A DNA stretch of 64,000 nucleotides from Oscillospiraceae bacterium (GTDB lineage Bacteria; Bacillota; Clostridia; Oscillospirales; Oscillospiraceae). The position numbers and the translations under genes are program-made. Of the stretch, positions 8,361 to 16,691 are shown one piece after another (the first letter of the stretch is position 1; every line of letters begins with the position of its first letter). Under the pieces are notes generated by a model. That model was not told where the DNA came from. It saw only the letters and a list, made by a program, of their open reading frames with translations, and did not search any database. The stretch lies in the NCBI GenBank assembly GCA_916988195.3, contig CAKASQ030000039.1:124001-188000 (forward strand). The letters are read 5' to 3'.

Positions 8361-8861
8361 ATGAAAGAAAACCGAAAGCTCCTGAAGGAAGTTCTCAAAG
8401 ACATCCAGCACGATATGTCGGATGAGGAAGTTCTGAACCTGCTGGCAGACAGCAAAATTTCCGAAAGTCCTGCAACGGAAAAATACACGCTCGGGCAGCG
8501 CGCGGCGGACGCGATCGCAAAATTTGCGGGCAGCTGGGCATTTATCTTCGCGTTCACGGGCGTGCTGATCTTGTGGATGGTCATCAATACGATTCTTGCC
8601 GCGAAAGCCTTTGACCCGTATCCGTTTATTCTTCTCAATCTGGTTCTCTCCTGCGTCGCTGCCATTCAGGCGCCGCTCATTATGATGAGCCAGAACCGGC
8701 AGGAGGAAAAGGACCGCCGCCGCGCGGAGAATGATTATAAGGTCAACCTCAAAACCGAGATCATGATTGAAGACCTTTACGACAAGGTCAACGCGATCCT
8801 TGCCAAGCAGTCTGCACTGGAAAAGAAGCTACAGGAGCAGGAAGACCAGACAAAATCCTGA
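8361..8861 (+). CDS. DUF1003 membrane protein
   Basis: This is a 166-aa protein. The start at 8361 is chosen because AAAAGGAAG lies about 12 bases upstream. It has a soluble helical N-terminus, then two membrane helices (WAFIFAFTGVLILWMVINTI and PFILLNLVLSCVAAIQAPLI) separated by AKAFDPYP. The segment MMSQNRQEEKDRRRAENDY and a coiled-coil C-terminus complete it. The F-D-P-Y-P-F-I-L-L-N motif and NRQ-x-x-x-D-R-x-x-A-E-x-D-Y motif are the DUF1003 signature. The biochemical role of the family is unknown. An inverted repeat, GATTGTGCggaaaGCACAATC, lies upstream (8256-8276) and may mark the promoter/operator. Confidence 0.85.
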   Translation: MKENRKLLKEVLKDIQHDMSDEEVLNLLADSKISESPATEKYTLGQRAADAIAKFAGSWAFIFAFTGVLILWMVINTILAAKAFDPYPFILLNLVLSCVAAIQAPLIMMSQNRQEEKDRRRAENDYKVNLKTEIMIEDLYDKVNAILAKQSALEKKLQEQEDQTKS

Positions 8862-8875
8862 ATTTCGAAAAAAGG

Positions 8876-8909
8876 ACCGGCGTATCGCCCAATCGGACGG
8901 TACGCCGGT
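8876..8909. terminator. Terminator between DUF1003 gene and ldhA
   Basis: The stem ACCGGCGTA / TACGCCGGT is followed by TCTTGCTATTTTT on the plus strand and CCTTTTTTCG on the minus strand, so it can serve both convergent genes. Confidence 0.75.
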
Positions 8910-8925
8910 TCTTGCTATTTTTATC

Positions 8926-9960
8926 TCAGAAGCACTTCTGGTCGCGCGTCTTGCGGCAGGTTTCCTTGCGCTCGCAGTGGTAGCAGACCTCGGTATCCGG
9001 CGACGGCTCGCCGCGCTCGAATTTCAGAAGGTTGTCCACGGTCGTCGCGGCAATGTTGCTGAGCGCTTCTTTTGTGAGGAACGCTTGATGCGAGGTGACG
9101 ATGACGTTCGGCATTGAGATCAGCCGCACCAGCGTGTCGTCTGCGACAATTTCCTCCGAGCAGTCCTCGTAGAAGAGGTCGCCCTCTTCCTCGTACACAT
9201 CCAGACACGCCGCACCGATCTTATGACACTTGAGCCCCTCAATCAGTGCCTCGGTATCCACCAGACCGCCGCGAGACGTATTCACAAGTACGACGCCGGG
9301 CTTCATCTGCGCGATGGCGTCTGCGTCGATCATGTGCCGCGTCTCGTCGGTGAGCGGGCAGTGAAGCGAGATCACGTCCGCCTGCCGCAGAAGCTCGGGC
9401 AGCTCCACGTAGTCCAGTCCGCTGTCCGGATTCGGGAATTTGTCGTATGCCAGCACCCGCATCCCGAAGCCCTTGCAGATACCGGCAAAAATTCTTCCGA
9501 TCTTGCCCGTGCCGATTACACCGACGGTCTTGCCGTGCAGGTCGAAGCCTGTGAGTCCGGACAGGCTGAAATTGAAGTCGCGCGTGCGGATATACGCTTT
9601 GTTCGTGTGCCGGTTGACGGTCAGCAGCAGCGCCATCGCGTGCTCCGCCACCGCATAGGGGGAGTACGCCGGAACGCGGAAGACATGCAGCTTTCCGAAG
9701 CAGGCTTTGGTATCCACATTGTTGAAGCCCGCGCACCGCAGTGCGATGACCCGAACGCCCAGATCATAAAGCTCGTTTATGACCTTCTCATTCACCGTGT
9801 CGTTGACGAACACGCACACACCGTCAAAGCCCTTTGCCAGCTGCACGGTGTCCTCGCCGAGTCTCGTCTCAAAATACTTGATCTCAATGTCCGTTCCGGC
9901 AATATGCTCGTCAAAGCCGGGCTTGTCGTAGGGTTTCGTATCAAAAAATGCAAGCTTCAT
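8926..9960 (-). CDS. ldhA: D-lactate dehydrogenase (D-2-hydroxyacid dehydrogenase)
   Basis: This is a 344-aa NADH-dependent enzyme that interconverts pyruvate and D-lactate in the cytoplasm. It has the Rossmann motif VGVIGTGKIG (~residue 145), the substrate-loop motif RCAGFNNVD (~75), the catalytic Arg in NTSRGGLVD (~235), the Glu in YEEEGDLFYED (~264) and the catalytic His in SHQAF (~297). Length is slightly above the usual ~330. The extra residues form a Cys-rich tail (VCYHCERKETCRKTRDQKCF) with five Cys, unusual for an LDH and possibly metal-binding or redox-active. GGAGGTG precedes the ATG. It is monocistronic and likely regenerates NAD+ in fermentation. Confidence 0.92.
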   Translation of the reverse strand: MKLAFFDTKPYDKPGFDEHIAGTDIEIKYFETRLGEDTVQLAKGFDGVCVFVNDTVNEKVINELYDLGVRVIALRCAGFNNVDTKACFGKLHVFRVPAYSPYAVAEHAMALLLTVNRHTNKAYIRTRDFNFSLSGLTGFDLHGKTVGVIGTGKIGRIFAGICKGFGMRVLAYDKFPNPDSGLDYVELPELLRQADVISLHCPLTDETRHMIDADAIAQMKPGVVLVNTSRGGLVDTEALIEGLKCHKIGAACLDVYEEEGDLFYEDCSEEIVADDTLVRLISMPNVIVTSHQAFLTKEALSNIAATTVDNLLKFERGEPSPDTEVCYHCERKETCRKTRDQKCF

Positions 9961-10152
9961 GATTGCATTGCACCTCCGTGGTTTTTATGGCGCCAGTGTA
10001 GTCCTTTCTGCAAGACACGTCAAGCATCATTTTCTACAAAATAAGCGTTCCAAGCAGAAACCGTTTTGATTTATTTTCTGCCGCACGGCGGGATTTAATC
10101 TTTGCGGAAATTATTTTTCGTAAATTTTCAAAACACGCCTCTGTTTTTCCTT

Positions 10153-11223
10153 TCATGCTTCGTTCAACGCCTCGGCAACCTCCTGCGCGATGCGCTGACA
10201 TTCCTCCTCGCTCTCTGCCCGCGCGTATCGTTCCAGCGCAGCGTCCCGCAGTTCTGCTGCCTGTCGTGACCATACTTCAAATTCAGCCTTGGTCATCAGG
10301 CCGCTTCTGATGCGGGCAAAATATTTTTTGTACGCCCGCTGATGCACTTTCCAGACATCGTTATTCTCCACTTTGCTTCGGAAGCTGCTGCTCGCGCCGA
10401 TCTCACGGCAGGTCTTGCCGTCCTGCCCCGGCGCAGGGTCGGTACAATAGGCGTAGGTTGCTCCGGGCTTCTGCAAAAACCAGCGCCCACAGTTGGCGCA
10501 GCGCTTCGGTACAAATCCCTTTTGCAGCCCCTTCATGAACTCCACATAAACAAAATCCAGCAGCCGGTCAAAGTACATCTTTTCGACGATCTCGGCTTTT
10601 TCCTTCTCGCCGCGGATGCGGTACTGCGTCTTCACCGGCGGCGCGTCTGTCTCAGGGTTTTCACCGAGACTGACGCCGCTGATAAAAGCTTCATATCCGC
10701 GCGAACAGATCATCGGTGCCAGAGGAATTTTCTTCTGGCCCTTTTTCTTTTCAAATACTGCGTCGGCAAAAACGCCGTCGAGGAACCACGCATACCGCTC
10801 CTGAATCAATCGAATATCGTCAATCTGCTGCTGCATGAACGCGGGCAGATCGTTTTCTTCCTGCATCACGAACTCCGCAAAGGCATCCTGTGCTTCCCCG
10901 ACCACAAACGCCTCAACTGGCATATCGCCGAAGACGCGAAAGTCCTCCAGATACAGCCGATAAAGCGGCAGCGAAGCAAGTCCCTTCTTCATGTCCATGT
11001 AAGCACGCAGGACATCATCACTTTTTTCTTGAACGGCTGTGTTCAGCTGATCCAACAATTCCTGAAACGGCGCAACAGCAAGGTTCAATATTTCCGTCAA
11101 CACCGCTCCATACGGCTGCGGCTCCGGCCTGTCCTCCACCCAATAAGCCGATGCACCAAACTCAACCTTGGTGTTTGTCTGTGGCCGATGGAAATCAAAT
11201 AAGTCTTTTCCTAAAACGCCCAT
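10153..11223 (-). CDS. DUF6076 protein, island copy 1
   Basis: This 356-aa protein starts at 11223 (MGVLGKDLFDF) because GAGGAAA lies ~9 bases upstream, although in-frame ATGs exist further up. The C-terminal third has a zinc-ribbon-like motif (CANCGRWFLQ ... YC ... TCREIG) followed by a basic helical segment (VHQRAYKKYFARIRSG). This is the layout I associate with DUF6076 proteins of gut Clostridia. The zinc site plus basic region suggests nucleic-acid binding (inference). A nearly identical but N-terminally truncated copy lies at 21882-22875. It is divergent from a RepA-like ATPase gene and belongs to an integrated mobilizable island. Confidence 0.75.
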   Translation of the reverse strand: MGVLGKDLFDFHRPQTNTKVEFGASAYWVEDRPEPQPYGAVLTEILNLAVAPFQELLDQLNTAVQEKSDDVLRAYMDMKKGLASLPLYRLYLEDFRVFGDMPVEAFVVGEAQDAFAEFVMQEENDLPAFMQQQIDDIRLIQERYAWFLDGVFADAVFEKKKGQKKIPLAPMICSRGYEAFISGVSLGENPETDAPPVKTQYRIRGEKEKAEIVEKMYFDRLLDFVYVEFMKGLQKGFVPKRCANCGRWFLQKPGATYAYCTDPAPGQDGKTCREIGASSSFRSKVENNDVWKVHQRAYKKYFARIRSGLMTKAEFEVWSRQAAELRDAALERYARAESEEECQRIAQEVAEALNEA

Positions 11224-11264
11224 AAGCTGTTTCCTCATTCGAGAATGTATTTGCATCAATATAG

Positions 11265-11285
11265 TGTATCTATTGAAATGATACA
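11265..11285. promoter_or_regulatory. Inverted repeat in the divergent promoter region
   Basis: TGTATC-N9-GATACA lies midway between the divergent DUF6076 and RepA-like genes. It is well placed for an operator controlling both. The regulator is not identified, and the copy-2 locus has lost this region. Confidence 0.4.
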
Positions 11286-11380
11286 TTACCTATTTCCGAA
11301 AGTCAATCCTTGTGTTACGATATTGGTGCGGTGAAATCGAAAATAAAAACCGCGATAACAATATCGAAGGAGGTGACAAT

Positions 11381-12442
11381 ATGAATAAACTACACACCAT
11401 CAATGCGGAAGAACTGCAAAACAGGACGTATGAACCGACGCACTTTCTGGTAGATGAGCTTATTCCAGAGGGCCTGCATATCCTCGCGGGTGCGCCGAAG
11501 ATCGGCAAGTCGTGGCTTGCTTTGTGGCTCTGCTTGTGCGTTTCGCAGGGGCAGCCTCTCTGGAATTTTGCAGTGACACAGGGCGAGGTTCTGTATCTCA
11601 GCCTCGAAGACTCGTTCCAGCGTATCCAGACGCGGCTCTTTGACCTGACGGAAGATGCCCCGCCGACGCTGCATTTTGCGATCATGGCTGACACGCTCAA
11701 ACATGGTCTGGAGCGGCAGATCGAGCAATTTTTGACCGAGCATCCGACCACAAAGCTTGTTGTGATTGACACCTTGCAGCGTGTCCGTGCTGCGGGCGGC
11801 GACGGAAATTTGTATGCGAACGACTACCAAGATATCGGTCTTTTGAAACAACTTGCGGACAAACGGCACATTGCAATTTTGTTGATTCACCATCTGCGGA
11901 AGCTCCATGACGATGATCCGATGAACATGATCTCCGGCTCGACAGGTTTAAGCGGCGCGGCGGATTCAACGTTTGTGCTGCAAAAAAACTCTCGTCTTGC
12001 CAACGTTGCGTCCTTGCACTGCACCGGGCGTGACATTCCGGATCGCACGTTAAAACTCGGATTTGGTGAGGAAGATCACGTCTGGAAGCTGCTTGAGGAC
12101 AGTAAAACTTGCAGTGGTGCTTCTAAGATTTCGACGCTTCAACTCGTACATCTTCTCTCTGACTTGCTCCGTGCCGATTCCGAATATCTCGATTCACCAT
12201 CGGCACTGTCCGCAAAGATCGACCCTGACGGCAGCCTCGGTATCACACCGAAAAAGGTTACCCGGCTGGTACGGGAAAGCGTTGCGGCTCTAAGGGAAAA
12301 CAGGATTCTGGCGGATACCTACCGCAGCAACGGCAAACGGTGGATTTCGCTCAAACGTGCCGATAGTGCCGATTTTCTGCCCGTGAAAACAATCGGCACG
12401 ATCGACCCTGCGGGTGTGCCGAGCGCCTGCACCGCGCCGTGA
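11381..12442 (+). CDS. RepA/RadA-like AAA ATPase of a mobilizable island
   Basis: This 353-aa cytoplasmic RecA-fold ATPase starts at 11381 after AAGGAGGTGA. It has a Walker A (GAPKIGKSW, ~residue 40), the acidic strand VLYLSLEDS (~75), a Walker B-like hydrophobic strand KLVVIDTLQRVR (~128) and ILLIHHLRK (~173). A winged-helix-like C-terminal region (ITPKKVTRLVRESVAALREN) follows. This matches the RepA/hexameric-helicase-like ATPases that accompany mobilization genes in Firmicutes islands. A role in replication or unwinding of the excised element is inferred. It is followed by a hairpin-rich stretch and mobC, and it is absent from the second island copy. Confidence 0.8.
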   Translation: MNKLHTINAEELQNRTYEPTHFLVDELIPEGLHILAGAPKIGKSWLALWLCLCVSQGQPLWNFAVTQGEVLYLSLEDSFQRIQTRLFDLTEDAPPTLHFAIMADTLKHGLERQIEQFLTEHPTTKLVVIDTLQRVRAAGGDGNLYANDYQDIGLLKQLADKRHIAILLIHHLRKLHDDDPMNMISGSTGLSGAADSTFVLQKNSRLANVASLHCTGRDIPDRTLKLGFGEEDHVWKLLEDSKTCSGASKISTLQLVHLLSDLLRADSEYLDSPSALSAKIDPDGSLGITPKKVTRLVRESVAALRENRILADTYRSNGKRWISLKRADSADFLPVKTIGTIDPAGVPSACTAP

Positions 12443-12495
12443 GCCGCGTGTCACCGCTGTGTGCGGCTTTCTGCCCCGACAGCGAGTGTGTGTGC

Positions 12496-12659
12496 GGCGC
12501 AACGGGAAAAGCCAACGTTGCGCCGACGTGCGGGCAACGCCGAAAAACGCGGGTTCAAAACGCAGAGAAGCCCCGCCGCGGCGGGAAAAATCCTCCCGTT
12601 CGGGAGAAGCCAGCATCGCATTTGGCTAGTCGCCGGCGCACCGGCGTCCTGCCAAATGC
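12496..12659 (+). other. Hairpin-rich region, candidate oriT/regulatory site of island copy 1
   Basis: The 266-base gap between the ATPase and mobC genes contains four stem-loops. They are GGCGCAACG/CGTTGCGCC (12496-12524), CCCGCC/GGCGGG (12572-12585), CTCCCG/CGGGAG (12593-12606) and a two-tier stem GCATTTGGC/GCCAAATGC enclosing CGCCGG/CCGGCG (12618-12659). Dense inverted repeats upstream of a mobC gene are typical of an origin of transfer. No nick site was recognised. Confidence 0.4.
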
Positions 12660-12708
12660 CAAATATCGGGCAGAAGCCCATACCCACTTCATGCGAACGG
12701 AGGAAAAT

Positions 12709-12963
12709 ATGCGAAAAAATAAACAATTCAGCATTCGAATCTCAGCACAAGACTTAGAGACAATCCGCCAAAAAGCGGTTCAGGCGCACATGAGCCAGAG
12801 CGACTATGTAATCAGTTGTTGTCTGGGCAAGAAAATCATCATTCTTGACGGACTGAAAGAAGTCCTGCGGCAGCAGAAAGCCATTGGAAACAATCTCAAC
12901 CAACTGGCTGTGCTGGCGAATATGGGGAATGTCCAGTTCGCCAATCTGGATTCTGCTGTGTAA
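12709..12963 (+). CDS. mobC: MobC-like relaxosome accessory protein, probably C-terminally shortened
   Basis: This 84-aa protein starts after GGAGG. The N-terminus forms a ribbon-helix-helix-like region (FSIRISAQDLETIRQKAVQA, MSQSDYVISCC), followed by the MobC signature GNNLNQLAVLANMGNV. Relatives run some 20-40 residues longer, and this one stops soon after ANLDSAV, so the C-terminus may be lost. MobC binds near oriT and helps the relaxase melt DNA (family knowledge). The partner relaxase expected downstream is missing. The following sequence is an opposite-strand membrane/HTH gene pair and then an integrase fragment, so the island cannot mobilise itself as it stands. Confidence 0.75.
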   Translation: MRKNKQFSIRISAQDLETIRQKAVQAHMSQSDYVISCCLGKKIIILDGLKEVLRQQKAIGNNLNQLAVLANMGNVQFANLDSAV

Positions 12964-12984
12964 ATTCCAGGCAGGAACGCCCCA

Positions 12985-13386
12985 TCAATATTTACGATTG
13001 TAATACCAGTAGCACCCGGTATAAATGAGCGATTGAATACAAGTCAGCGCGCAGAGAACTTTGCCAATGAGCGGCTGATGGAAAACCAGAATTGCTGCGA
13101 GGACGGCAAGCAGCTGCGCGTAAATGCAGATAAAAAACGTCAGACTGCGCGCCTTATTTGCAACATATGCTGTTCGCTCGTCCTGAAGCGAAGCATCATA
13201 ATCAGCTGCTTGATCGGGATCACGGCTGAGTCGGGCTGCGCGCAGCAGACGGACAAGCCCAAGCACGCAAACGCCGCCGCCAAACGGTGCAAGCCAACTG
13301 CTTTTTATAAAATATCCTGCGATCGCCAAAACGGTTCCAAGTACGAAATACAGCGTACCAAGTTTTTTCTGTTCCTTCAATTTCAT
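12985..13386 (-). CDS. Small membrane protein paired with an HTH regulator
   Basis: This 133-aa protein has four hydrophobic helices (LYFVLGTVLAIAGYFI, WLAPFGGGVCVLGLVRLL, FFICIYAQLLAVLAAILVF, VLCALTCIQSLIYTGCYWYY). Between helices 2 and 3 is a charged cytoplasmic loop rich in Asp/Arg. It overlaps the upstream HTH gene by four bases (ATGA), so the two are translationally coupled. Pairs of a short YozG-type HTH protein with a DUF2178-like multi-pass membrane protein are common in Firmicutes. The membrane partner is thought to modulate the regulator (inference). It could be cargo of the island or a chromosomal remnant. Confidence 0.7.
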   Translation of the reverse strand: MKLKEQKKLGTLYFVLGTVLAIAGYFIKSSWLAPFGGGVCVLGLVRLLRAARLSRDPDQAADYDASLQDERTAYVANKARSLTFFICIYAQLLAVLAAILVFHQPLIGKVLCALTCIQSLIYTGCYWYYNRKY

Positions 13387-13586
13387 GTATCTTCCTCCTC
13401 GAAAATAAAAATATCCTCAATTTGCGCATCAAATATCTGTGCAATTTTGTGCGCCAGAAGAATGGATGGGTTGTATCTGTCGTTTTCCAACGAAATAATG
13501 GTCTGCCGCGTTACACCGAGCAGGCTTGCAAGTTGCTGCTGCGTCAGCCCGCGTGCTTTACGTTTTTCCGCAATGCAGTTTTTCAT
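13383..13586 (-). CDS. YozG-type XRE transcriptional regulator
   Basis: This 67-aa protein is almost entirely a Cro/C1 helix-turn-helix (KARGLTQQQLASLLGVTRQT followed by IISLENDRYNPS). It ends in the acidic tail IEDIFIFEEEDT, typical of the YozG/YgzD group. The ATG at 13586 is chosen because AGAGGTG lies 6 bases upstream; a TTG 18 bases earlier is less likely. It is coupled by a four-base overlap to the membrane-protein gene. Two GTAAA/TTTAC palindromes directly upstream (13608-13674) look like its own operator, so autoregulation is inferred. Confidence 0.8.
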   Translation of the reverse strand: MKNCIAEKRKARGLTQQQLASLLGVTRQTIISLENDRYNPSILLAHKIAQIFDAQIEDIFIFEEEDT

Positions 13587-13607
13587 GTATACACCTCTTT
13601 TCAAAAA

Positions 13608-13674
13608 GTAAAGCTTGCTTTACATCAACATTATAACGCCAGCGCCGTAAATGTCAAGCTAATTTTACATTTAC
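13608..13674 (-). promoter_or_regulatory. Two palindromic operators upstream of the YozG-type regulator
   Basis: GTAAAGC-TT-GCTTTAC (13608-13623) and GTAAATGT-N12-ACATTTAC (13647-13674) share GTAAA half-sites and flank the probable promoter. Both half-sites are perfect inverted repeats. The YozG-type protein encoded immediately downstream is the likely binder. Confidence 0.5.
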
Positions 13675-13686
13675 GTTTCAAATTTT

Positions 13687-14007
13687 ATGGCAAAGCAGTT
13701 GGACGCGGACCTGAAAAAGCTCCTGACGAAGCAGGAAGCACAGGAAGCACTGACCGCGATGCAGACGAGCGCCGCAGAATTTACGAGACAGGCTGGGAAC
13801 CTGAGCGCGAGGTATTCTTCCGTCTGCAAAGAACTGACCGAGAGTACCAAAACGGCACTGAGTACAGTGACGAGAGAAACGAATCAGCAGCTTTCCAATA
13901 TGGCACAGGCAGCGAGGAAGAAAATTCATCTGTGCGTATGGATCTCAGTTACGGCGGTGATCTTGTGCGCGGCGCTGTGCGCCTTGGCCGTGCTGTGGAG
14001 CAGATGA
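13687..14007 (+). CDS. Coiled-coil protein with C-terminal membrane anchor, possibly a relaxase-locus remnant
   Basis: This 106-aa frame encodes a charged coiled coil (QLDADLKKLLTKQEAQEALT, LTESTKTALSTVTRETNQQL) and one C-terminal transmembrane helix (VWISVTAVILCAALCALAVL). There is no ribosome site before the ATG, and the preceding bases belong to the HTH operator region, so the 5' end may be lost. Proteins of this kind lie next to relaxase genes in mobilizable islands. I cannot name the family. The integrase fragment begins 18 bases after the stop. It is probably residual island sequence rather than an active gene. Confidence 0.45.
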   Translation: MAKQLDADLKKLLTKQEAQEALTAMQTSAAEFTRQAGNLSARYSSVCKELTESTKTALSTVTRETNQQLSNMAQAARKKIHLCVWISVTAVILCAALCALAVLWSR

Positions 14008-14024
14008 TGGACGATGCGCCGAAG

Positions 14025-14714
14025 TATCTCGATCACAATCCCGCGTGGCGCACCTACAAATACGCGGGGCAGAAGAAAGAGAAAAAGATTGCGGACGATG
14101 AAACGGTGAAAAAGCTGATTCAGGCGCTGGAGGCCGTGAGCATCCTGTACGAAACTTACTTCAAGCTCATCATCGCGACCGGAATGCGGCGCGGTGAGTG
14201 CTGTGCGCTCAAGTGGGAGGACAGCAACTACGCCGAACGCAGCATCCACGTCTGCCGGAACGCGGTCAAAACGACTGGCGACGAGATCATCGTGAAAGCC
14301 CCGAAAACGAAAGCGGGCAACCGGTATGTGTACTTCTCCGCCGAGATGGAAAGCCTGCTCCGCGAATATGAAGCCTTCTGCGCCGCCGAAACGGAGCGTT
14401 ACGATCGGCGCAAGCAGACCAAGGATGACTATGTGTTCCGCAGAAAAGGCATGAAACTGCCGATGACGCCCTCGACGTTCACTTGGCGCTTCAAGAAAAT
14501 CCTCAAGGCAAACGATCTGCCGACGGACCTGAATGTTCACAGCCTGCGCCACACGGCGGCAAGCCTGTTCATCGCCAGCGGCACGGACATCGGCACGGTC
14601 GTGGGGCTTCTCGGACACAGTCAACCGTCGACCACGCTGGATATCTACACCCACGCGTTCGATAAGAACAAGAAAACTGCCAGCCAGATTATGCAAAGTA
14701 GTCTGGAAATCTAA
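14025..14714 (+). pseudogene. Tyrosine integrase, C-terminal catalytic fragment (island copy 1)
   Basis: From base 14025 the sequence matches the catalytic domain of the complete integrase at 23291, beginning at its DHNPAWRTYKYAGQ segment. It keeps the catalytic pattern R (ATGMRRGE), H-x-x-R (HSLRHTA), GHSQPSTT and the nucleophile Tyr (LDIYTHAF), ending KTASQIMQSSLEI. The arm-binding and core-binding domains are gone, and no start codon or ribosome site precedes it, so it cannot be a functional integrase. It preserves the original C-terminus that copy 2 has lost by a frameshift. It marks the right end of island copy 1. Confidence 0.85.
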
Positions 14715-14782
14715 GCTATCCCACAAAAAGCTCTGTCCGGTTGCGCTATGCTTCAAAAGTTGAAATTCAAACAAATTCATAT

Positions 14783-14820
14783 AAAAATTCCGTGAAATCA
14801 TATGATTTCACGGAATTTTT
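14783..14820 (+). terminator. 38-nt perfect palindrome after integrase fragment
   Basis: AAAAATTCCGTGAAATCATA and its mirror form an uninterrupted palindrome that ends in a T-run. The related palindrome at 24535 differs by paired (compensatory) changes in the outer stem, which supports a selected terminator hairpin for the integrase. Confidence 0.7.
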
Positions 14821-14950
14821 GGTGCGACCGACACGGTTTACCCCTCCGGGGCATAAACTTCGAACCGTATCGGGCAATAAAAATACCCACCCCTGAGAGG
14901 CGGGGGTCATAAGAAAGTAATATCGTATTTTGTAGGAACGGCGTGGCTTC
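14821..14950. other. Probable att remnant and hairpins at the element boundary
   Basis: Right after the palindrome, GGTGCGACCGACACG resembles the tRNA 3'-end sequence GGTACGCCCGACACG found at the same place in copy 2. A hairpin (GTTTA-CCCC / GGGG-CA-TAAAC, 14836-14858) then breaks the tRNA likeness. The stems CCACCCC/GGCGGGGG and GGCGTG/CACGCC follow at about 14890-14961. This probably marks the join between island copy 1 and the serine-recombinase element. The exact ends are not resolved. Confidence 0.35.
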
Positions 14951-14952
14951 GG

Positions 14953-16691
14953 TCACGCCGTTTCCTGTTTCAGCAGTTCTTCCACGGGGATAAAGCCCAC
15001 AAGGTCATAGGAAATGCGGATGCCCTGATGCCGCTTGCCGCTGGACTTGTCCGGGGCTTCAATGTAGATCGCCTTGACAAGTTCCCGCAGCGCATAGGGG
15101 GTAAGCTCGTCCAAGTCCTCATATTTGCGCACCCGCTGGATAAACTGCTCCAAATTTTCAATCTGTCGTTCCTGTACTTCGATTTCCTGTTACAAAGTCT
15201 GGATTTCCTCTTTAAGCTGTGCCTGTTCGTCCTCATAGGTCTTGCTCATCATAGAGAACTTTTCATCTGTGATGCGCCCCGCCACATTATCCTCGTAAAT
15301 GCGGATAAACAGACGGTCAAGTTCTACCAACCGCTTTTCAGCCTGTGCTAATCGCTTCTTGTGTCCGCGGATCGCGGCTTCGCTGGACAGCCGGAGCTTC
15401 TGCTCCATGACGGCACGGAAATAATCCTCATACCGGCTGACATAGGAAATTACAGTTCTCATGTGCATCCAGACCAATTCCTCCAGAACAACCGCGCGGA
15501 TAAAGTGTGCCGAACAGCTTCCCGTATTGCTGCGGTAGTTGCGCATACAAAATGATCCTGCCGCTTTTCAAAGTAGTTGGTGGTGCAGTAGCGCATTTTT
15601 GCGCCACAATCAGCGCAATAGACCATGCCGGAAAACAGGCTGCTCTTGCCCGTCTTTATCCTGCGGTGACGCTGTTGGCGAATCTCCTGCACCTTGTCAA
15701 AGACCTCCTGCTCAATGATCGACGGGTGGGTGTTGTAGAAAACCGCCTGTTTTTCAATAGGCGTTTCCCGCTGCTTCTTGTCCCAGATGGAGTTGGTGTA
15801 GGTCTTGAAATTGACGGTGCATCCCGTGTATTCCCGCCGTTCCAGAATGTGAACGACCGTGTTGGTGTTCCAATGGTACGGATCAGCGGTTTCCGGGCTG
15901 GGTGTCTTGATGCCCTCACGCTTCTTGTAGGCGGTGGGGTTAAGTACCTTTTCCTCCTGCAAGAGCTTTGCAATCTGCATCGGGCCTCGCCCTTCCATGC
16001 ACAGCTTGAAAATGCGCTTGACTACCAATGCCGCCGCTTCATCCACGACCCACTTTGTCTTGTCCTCCGGGTCTTTACGGTAGCCGAATGGAACATTGAC
16101 GGTCAGAGGAACGCCGCGTTCGCCCTTTGCCTTATTGACAGCACGGATCTTGCGGCTGGTGTCTTTGGCGAAAAACTCGTTGAACCAGTTCTTGATGCCC
16201 GCAATATCGCTGTCGGTACTGTTGGGGTCGATGGTGTCAAAATGGTCGTTGATGGCAATATAGCGCACATTGTACTTTGGGAATGTGAAGTTGATATACA
16301 GCCCTGTCAGCGAGGAATTACGCCCCAGTCGTGATAGGTCTTTCGTACAGCAGACTGCCACTCTGCCCGCTTCGATTTCCGCAAGCATAGCTTGAAAGCC
16401 GGGACGGTCAAAGTTCGTACCGCTATATCCATCGTCCACGAAAAAGGTCGGATTCGGGAAACGGTGCTCCTTTGCGTATTGGAGCAGGATCATTTTCTGA
16501 TTCTGGATGCTGTTGGATTCGTCCTCTTTGCCGCCTTTCTTATCCTCTTTCAAATCTTCCACGGATAAGCGGCAGTAAAGCGCGGTGATTTTATCAGTTG
16601 CCCGTAACATTTCTGTTTCCTCCTTCAAAGGGGCAACTGCCAGTACAGGATTGGTTGCTTCTATTGTACCAAGAGACTGCGTATTTGTCAT
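14953..16691 (-). pseudogene. Large serine recombinase (TnpX-like), disrupted by frameshift and ochre stop
   Basis: The reading begins at 16691, coupled to the tnpW-like gene (ATGA), or at 16610 after GGAGG. The catalytic domain carries the nucleophile Ser in YCRLSVED, YSGTNFDRPGF and LSRLGRNS. The recombinase domain follows, then a zinc ribbon (YCADCGAKMRY). A frameshift near 15535-15550 moves the frame from ...HFVCATT into ...RSNTGSCSAHF. The continuing frame is then cut by TAA at 15190-15192, where a Gln codon is expected (ETLQQEIEV type), before the final segment ending VEELLKQETA. Intact relatives are ~540-580 aa and excise or insert Tn4451-like elements. This copy is probably dead. Confidence 0.88.

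Noticed and set aside
10034-10152. Possible left attachment site of island copy 1
   Set aside because: I looked for a copy of the tRNA 3' end or the 40-base att block here and found none, so the left boundary is not called.
12439-12708. Longer mobC start at 12439
   Set aside because: The upstream in-frame sequence is Arg/Pro-rich and spans the hairpins; GGAGG lies directly before the ATG at 12709, which fits MobC proteins.
13422-14024. N-terminal extension of the copy-1 integrase frame (from 13422)
   Set aside because: This part overlaps the HTH gene, its operator and the coiled-coil frame and has no integrase likeness; only sequence from about 14025 matches the intact integrase.
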